Below, in pieces: positions 61,245-64,000 of a stretch of DNA of 64,000 nt (its first letter is position 1; each line of letters begins with the position of its first letter). This DNA is from Roseibium sp. Sym1. Lineage in GTDB: Bacteria > Pseudomonadota > Alphaproteobacteria > Rhizobiales > Stappiaceae. The notes under the pieces were generated by a model. It was not told the DNA's origin. It searched no databases and saw only the letters and a program-made list of their open reading frames with translations. A program made the position numbers and the translations under genes. The stretch is from assembly GCF_027359675.1 (NCBI RefSeq), contig NZ_CP114786.1:5244501-5308500 (forward strand), given 5' to 3'.

Positions 61245-63140
61245 TCAGGGGACCACCTTGACCGTAGTTGCCGTGGCCCGCAAGACCGGTGCCCCCCGCA
61301 TCAGGTTTTCAAAAAACGCATCCGCCTGCTTTTCACGCAGCTTGGACAGTCTGCCGGCAATATCCTCACCCACCATGGCGATGATCAGACCGGTTTCCTC
61401 AGCAGGTGTCTTCAAGGCCAATGGAACCACGAAGCCTGCGCCACCGTCATCCGTTTGCAGATAGGGAGAGATGTTGGACACTTCGCCCTTGCTGTTGACG
61501 AACACCAGCCCGAGTCCTCCCGTCGACGGGTCATATCCGGATATGCGTCCGGCCATGTTCTCGCCGACCGGGATGACGGTACGCTGCATGTCCAGGTGCA
61601 GTTCGGTGTTCACGTTGCCTTGCGGTGTGGCCCTGAGGAAGGAAATCGCGGGACATTGGGCATCTGAAACCAGGTTAACCTGGATCTTGGCCTCGAACCC
61701 CTGGCTCTGGGTGAAGTCGCTGTCAAAACTGATGAAGGGCGGCGTGCGCGAGGCAAATCCCTCGATCTCGGCAAGCCTTGCAGCTATTTCGATCGGTTGC
61801 AGATACATGCAGTCGCCCGCCTGGTAGCTGCTCACGAAATTGCGAACCTTGTCCTCGGGTTTCAAGGCTTCCTTCTCCGGAACCTCGTTCACCTGTTCAT
61901 TCGACAGGGACGTGACTTCAGGACGCTCCTGGTCGGGACGTCCGGTCCCGGGATCTGTCGTGCCGGGCGGGATTGCCGGCGGTTCGGCAATCGTTTCCGG
62001 TTCTTTGATTTCGGGAGGCGTTTCGACAACCGGCGGGGTGACGGGCTGAACTTCCGGAACCACCGGAGCCTCTGGCGCGTCTTCGCGCGGTGACGCAACA
62101 AGGACGGGTTTCTGATCCTGATCGGGAACCGTCTGACCAACGAGGAAATAGACACCCGCCGCCCCGACACCGGCAATTCCCAAAAAGGACAGGGCAACCA
62201 GAACGCGCTTGGCCCAACTGGTCGAGGGCGGAGGCTGGTCGAGCGCGGCCTGCTCGGGTGGCGGCGACGACGGCCTGATCACTGTCCGGTCTTCCACCTG
62301 CCGCTGCATCGGTGCGCCGAGTGTCCAGCCGGCAATCTCCGCCATGCTTTCCGGCCGATTTGCCGGATCCGGCTGCAGCATCGCCTCCAGCAGCGGGCGG
62401 AACCGGTTGTCTATGCCGTCCAGTGACGGGATCTGGCGCCGCTTCTCGACGATCTGAACCTGCGTACCGCCCATGTCGACCTGGGTGCCGAGCAAGGCCT
62501 CAGCAATCACCAATCCGAGCGAATAGATGTCGCTTCGTGCCGTGACTTTGCCGTCGAATATGCCGACCTGCTCCGGGGACACGTAGTTCACCTTGCCGGC
62601 GAAACCGTCGCCAATGATCGTCGGTCCGCCGGTATTGGCCCTGGAAATACCGAAATCGATGATCTTCGCCTGGCCGACGTCGCCGTTCTGAAGAATGATG
62701 TTGTCCGGAGACAGATCCCGGTGGATGACCTCCCGGTCGTGGACCGCCTGAAGCGCGGATGCCAGGCGCTGGAGCAGCCGGAACACGGCTTCCGGTTCCA
62801 GTGGTCCCGATTGCAGGCGCGTCTTCAGGGACGGACCACCGACGAATTCCATGGCAAGGTAATAGATGCCAAGCGTCGGTTCCTTGGCAAAGACGTAATA
62901 CTGTGTCAGCGCATCATGTTTCAGCTTGCGGAGAATTTTGGCTTCGCGCTTGAACAGGTCCAGGATCATTGGATCCTTGGAAAAGTTTGCCAGCAGAACC
63001 TTGACCGCAACCGGATCTCCGCTTTCCACGTCCCGGGCCCGGTAGACGGTTCCGATACCGCCGTCGGCGATATGTTCCTCAATCTCATAGAGATTGTTGA
63101 GCCGGGTTCCGGCCGGCAACAGTTGGTCCGCTGGGCTCAT
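61245..63140 (-). CDS. membrane Ser/Thr protein kinase with periplasmic domain
   Basis: A 631-residue kinase. The kinase domain (residues ~15-275) has the Gly-rich loop IADGGIGTVYRARD, VAVKVL lysine, HRDLSPDN, IDFGIS and SPEQ. A proline-rich stretch leads to one membrane helix (about 312-332, VLVALSFLGIAGVGAAGVYFL), then a Pro-rich linker and a C-terminal domain from about residue 430 (FVSSYQAGDCMYL; PFISFDSDFTQSQGFEAKI). That domain resembles the end of the TonB-like protein. It is read directly after the PP2C gene (TGATG). PpkA-type kinases of type VI secretion share the PP2C-kinase order, but no other T6SS gene is seen here. Confidence 0.92.
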   Translation of the reverse strand: MSPADQLLPAGTRLNNLYEIEEHIADGGIGTVYRARDVESGDPVAVKVLLANFSKDPMILDLFKREAKILRKLKHDALTQYYVFAKEPTLGIYYLAMEFVGGPSLKTRLQSGPLEPEAVFRLLQRLASALQAVHDREVIHRDLSPDNIILQNGDVGQAKIIDFGISRANTGGPTIIGDGFAGKVNYVSPEQVGIFDGKVTARSDIYSLGLVIAEALLGTQVDMGGTQVQIVEKRRQIPSLDGIDNRFRPLLEAMLQPDPANRPESMAEIAGWTLGAPMQRQVEDRTVIRPSSPPPEQAALDQPPPSTSWAKRVLVALSFLGIAGVGAAGVYFLVGQTVPDQDQKPVLVASPREDAPEAPVVPEVQPVTPPVVETPPEIKEPETIAEPPAIPPGTTDPGTGRPDQERPEVTSLSNEQVNEVPEKEALKPEDKVRNFVSSYQAGDCMYLQPIEIAARLAEIEGFASRTPPFISFDSDFTQSQGFEAKIQVNLVSDAQCPAISFLRATPQGNVNTELHLDMQRTVIPVGENMAGRISGYDPSTGGLGLVFVNSKGEVSNISPYLQTDDGGAGFVVPLALKTPAEETGLIIAMVGEDIAGRLSKLREKQADAFFENLMRGAPVLRATATTVKVVP

Positions 63141-63904
63141 CAGTTGCGAGCTCCTTCATCCGGTGGCGCCCGGTCCACATCCACGATCACGACTGTCACG
63201 TTATCCGATCCACCTTCATTCAGGGCCCCGTTGATCAGCCCGTGCGCCGCCAGACTGGCTGCGCCGTTCATCAATAAGGTCCCGATCACACTGTCATCCA
63301 GGTGACCTGTCAAACCATCCGAGCATATCAGGAACCGGTCCCCCGACCGGAGATTTCCGGATACAAGTTCGAGTTCCAGGTCCAGCCCCGTCCCGATGGC
63401 GCGTGTAATGATATGACGTCTGGCAAAGGTCCTGGCCTCTTCCTTCGTCAGCACGTTCTGGTCGACGAGTTCCTGTGCTTCGGTGTGGTCCGTCGTCAAC
63501 TGCTCCAGCTTGCCGTTGCGCAGGCGATAGACACGGCTGTCCCCGGCCCAGAGACAGGCGAAGTTTTTCTGGAAAGTCAGGAGGGCGGCGATCGTGGTTC
63601 CCATATGCGCGCCGTCGGCATTCCTGGACGCGCTCTCTATCCGGTCCTTTGCGGTGATCAATCTGCTTTCGAACTGCTCGAGCAGATCCTCACCGCTTCT
63701 TGGCGCCGCGATCGTGGTCAAGGCGTCGCGCACAAGCCCCGACGCCATCGCCCCGGCATACATTCCGCCGGCACCGTCCATCACGGCAAACACCCCCTTC
63801 TGCTCGTCGACAAAATAGGTGTCCTCGTTTTCTGCGCGAACCTTGCCGACATGGGTCATGCCGACGGCGAAACCCCGCAGTGTTTCCTCCTGAATCTCCG
63901 TCAC
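63140..63904 (-). CDS. PP2C-type Ser/Thr protein phosphatase
   Basis: A 254-residue PPM phosphatase. Metal aspartates are seen in GKVRAENEDTYF, VMDGAGGMYAG, LICSDGLTGHL and GGSDNVTVVIVD. It should reverse the action of the adjacent kinase. The GTG start at 63904 is preferred: the protein then begins TEIQEETL, GGAGG lies 10 bases upstream, and the start overlaps an upstream stop (GTGA). The same frame stays open to the window edge, so a longer form cannot be excluded. Confidence 0.9.
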   Translation of the reverse strand: MTEIQEETLRGFAVGMTHVGKVRAENEDTYFVDEQKGVFAVMDGAGGMYAGAMASGLVRDALTTIAAPRSGEDLLEQFESRLITAKDRIESASRNADGAHMGTTIAALLTFQKNFACLWAGDSRVYRLRNGKLEQLTTDHTEAQELVDQNVLTKEEARTFARRHIITRAIGTGLDLELELVSGNLRSGDRFLICSDGLTGHLDDSVIGTLLMNGAASLAAHGLINGALNEGGSDNVTVVIVDVDRAPPDEGARN

Positions 63905-64000
63905 GTTCGATGATCCTCCGGATGAGATCGCCCATGATGTTCCCCTGCCACGGCATCCAGACCTTCCGGCGCTGAATGGTGTTCCGGCAGCATCAGCCAC
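63901..64000 (-). CDS. possible C-terminal end of an upstream gene
   Basis: One minus-strand frame is open from the window edge (WLMLPEHHSAPEGL...) and stops at 63901-63903, overlapping the phosphatase GTG by 3 bases. This coupling suggests a coding gene. In type VI clusters TagF often precedes a PP2C protein, but the 32 residues seen do not allow identification. Confidence 0.35.
   Translation of the reverse strand, partial: WLMLPEHHSAPEGLDAVAGEHHGRSHPEDHRT

Noticed and set aside
63140..64000. Calling the PP2C/kinase pair a type VI secretion locus
   Set aside because: The order suits TagF-PppA-PpkA, but no tss or tag gene can be identified inside the window, and the neighbours are ExbBD/TonB-like genes.

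Overview
The window is GC-rich and densely coded. Gene content points to an alphaproteobacterium of the order Hyphomicrobiales, probably marine and close to Roseibium/Labrenzia (Stappiaceae). The grounds are the aapJQMP general amino-acid importer, a DUF1036 protein, an NDUFS4-like Complex I subunit, a ChrR-type regulator and a double cold-shock-domain protein. This placement is inference from gene content; no rRNA or marker gene is present.

Layout. 0-14.8 kb: an accessory carbohydrate/amide catabolic island. It holds a cut-off cutC, a Gfo/Idh/MocA oxidoreductase and a complete sugar ABC importer. Next come a 268-bp MITE-like element and a minus-strand trio (D-threonine-aldolase-like PLP enzyme, M81 peptidase, NTF2-like protein). 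A plus-strand operon follows: RidA, RpiR regulator, SDR, a cytoplasmic-looking GH20 hexosaminidase and a second M81 peptidase. 14.8-15.7 kb has no convincing gene. 16.5-21.6 kb looks like a singlet-oxygen-type (RpoE-ChrR) stress module: FAD oxidoreductase, DUF1365, CFA-synthase-like methylase, SDR and a ChrR-like protein. Two promoters in it share the pattern TGATCC-18 nt-TA. 21.8-31.4 kb: cysK, cardiolipin synthase, LysE exporter, AraC regulator, AlaX, GFA protein, sulfurtransferase and a divergent HD/TetR pair with a palindromic operator. 31.5-36.0 kb: aapJQMP. 36.5-43.1 kb: metC, a probable lipid A decoration operon (GT39, PAP2, GT2, LAB_N), a phosphodiesterase and a CAP-domain lipoprotein.

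43.1-47.5 kb: a compact candidate RiPP locus. A YcaO protein is divergent from two ~95-residue proteins with nitrile-hydratase-type (NHLP-like) leaders, next to a SARP/BTAD-TPR regulator. No transporter, protease, E1-like partner or dehydrogenase is beside it. 47.7-53.7 kb: mostly housekeeping (tRNA-Arg, tRNA-Pro, tRNA-Glu, NDUFS4-like, DUF192, cold shock, sirtuin, glyoxalase).

53.7 kb to the end, directly after tRNA-Glu: an unusual signalling and energy-transduction region. It begins with a protein carrying all the catalytic motifs of CyaA/edema-factor/ExoY nucleotidyl cyclases in the right order. Then come a caspase-like protein with a peptidoglycan-binding domain, an ExbB, two ExbDs (one with its proton-carrying Asp replaced by Asn), and a TonB-like protein. 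Last are a membrane Ser/Thr kinase and a PP2C phosphatase. The kinase and the TonB-like protein end in the same probable periplasmic domain, which suggests one envelope-sensing machine. With the RiPP locus and the cyclase, this is the most novel content of the window.
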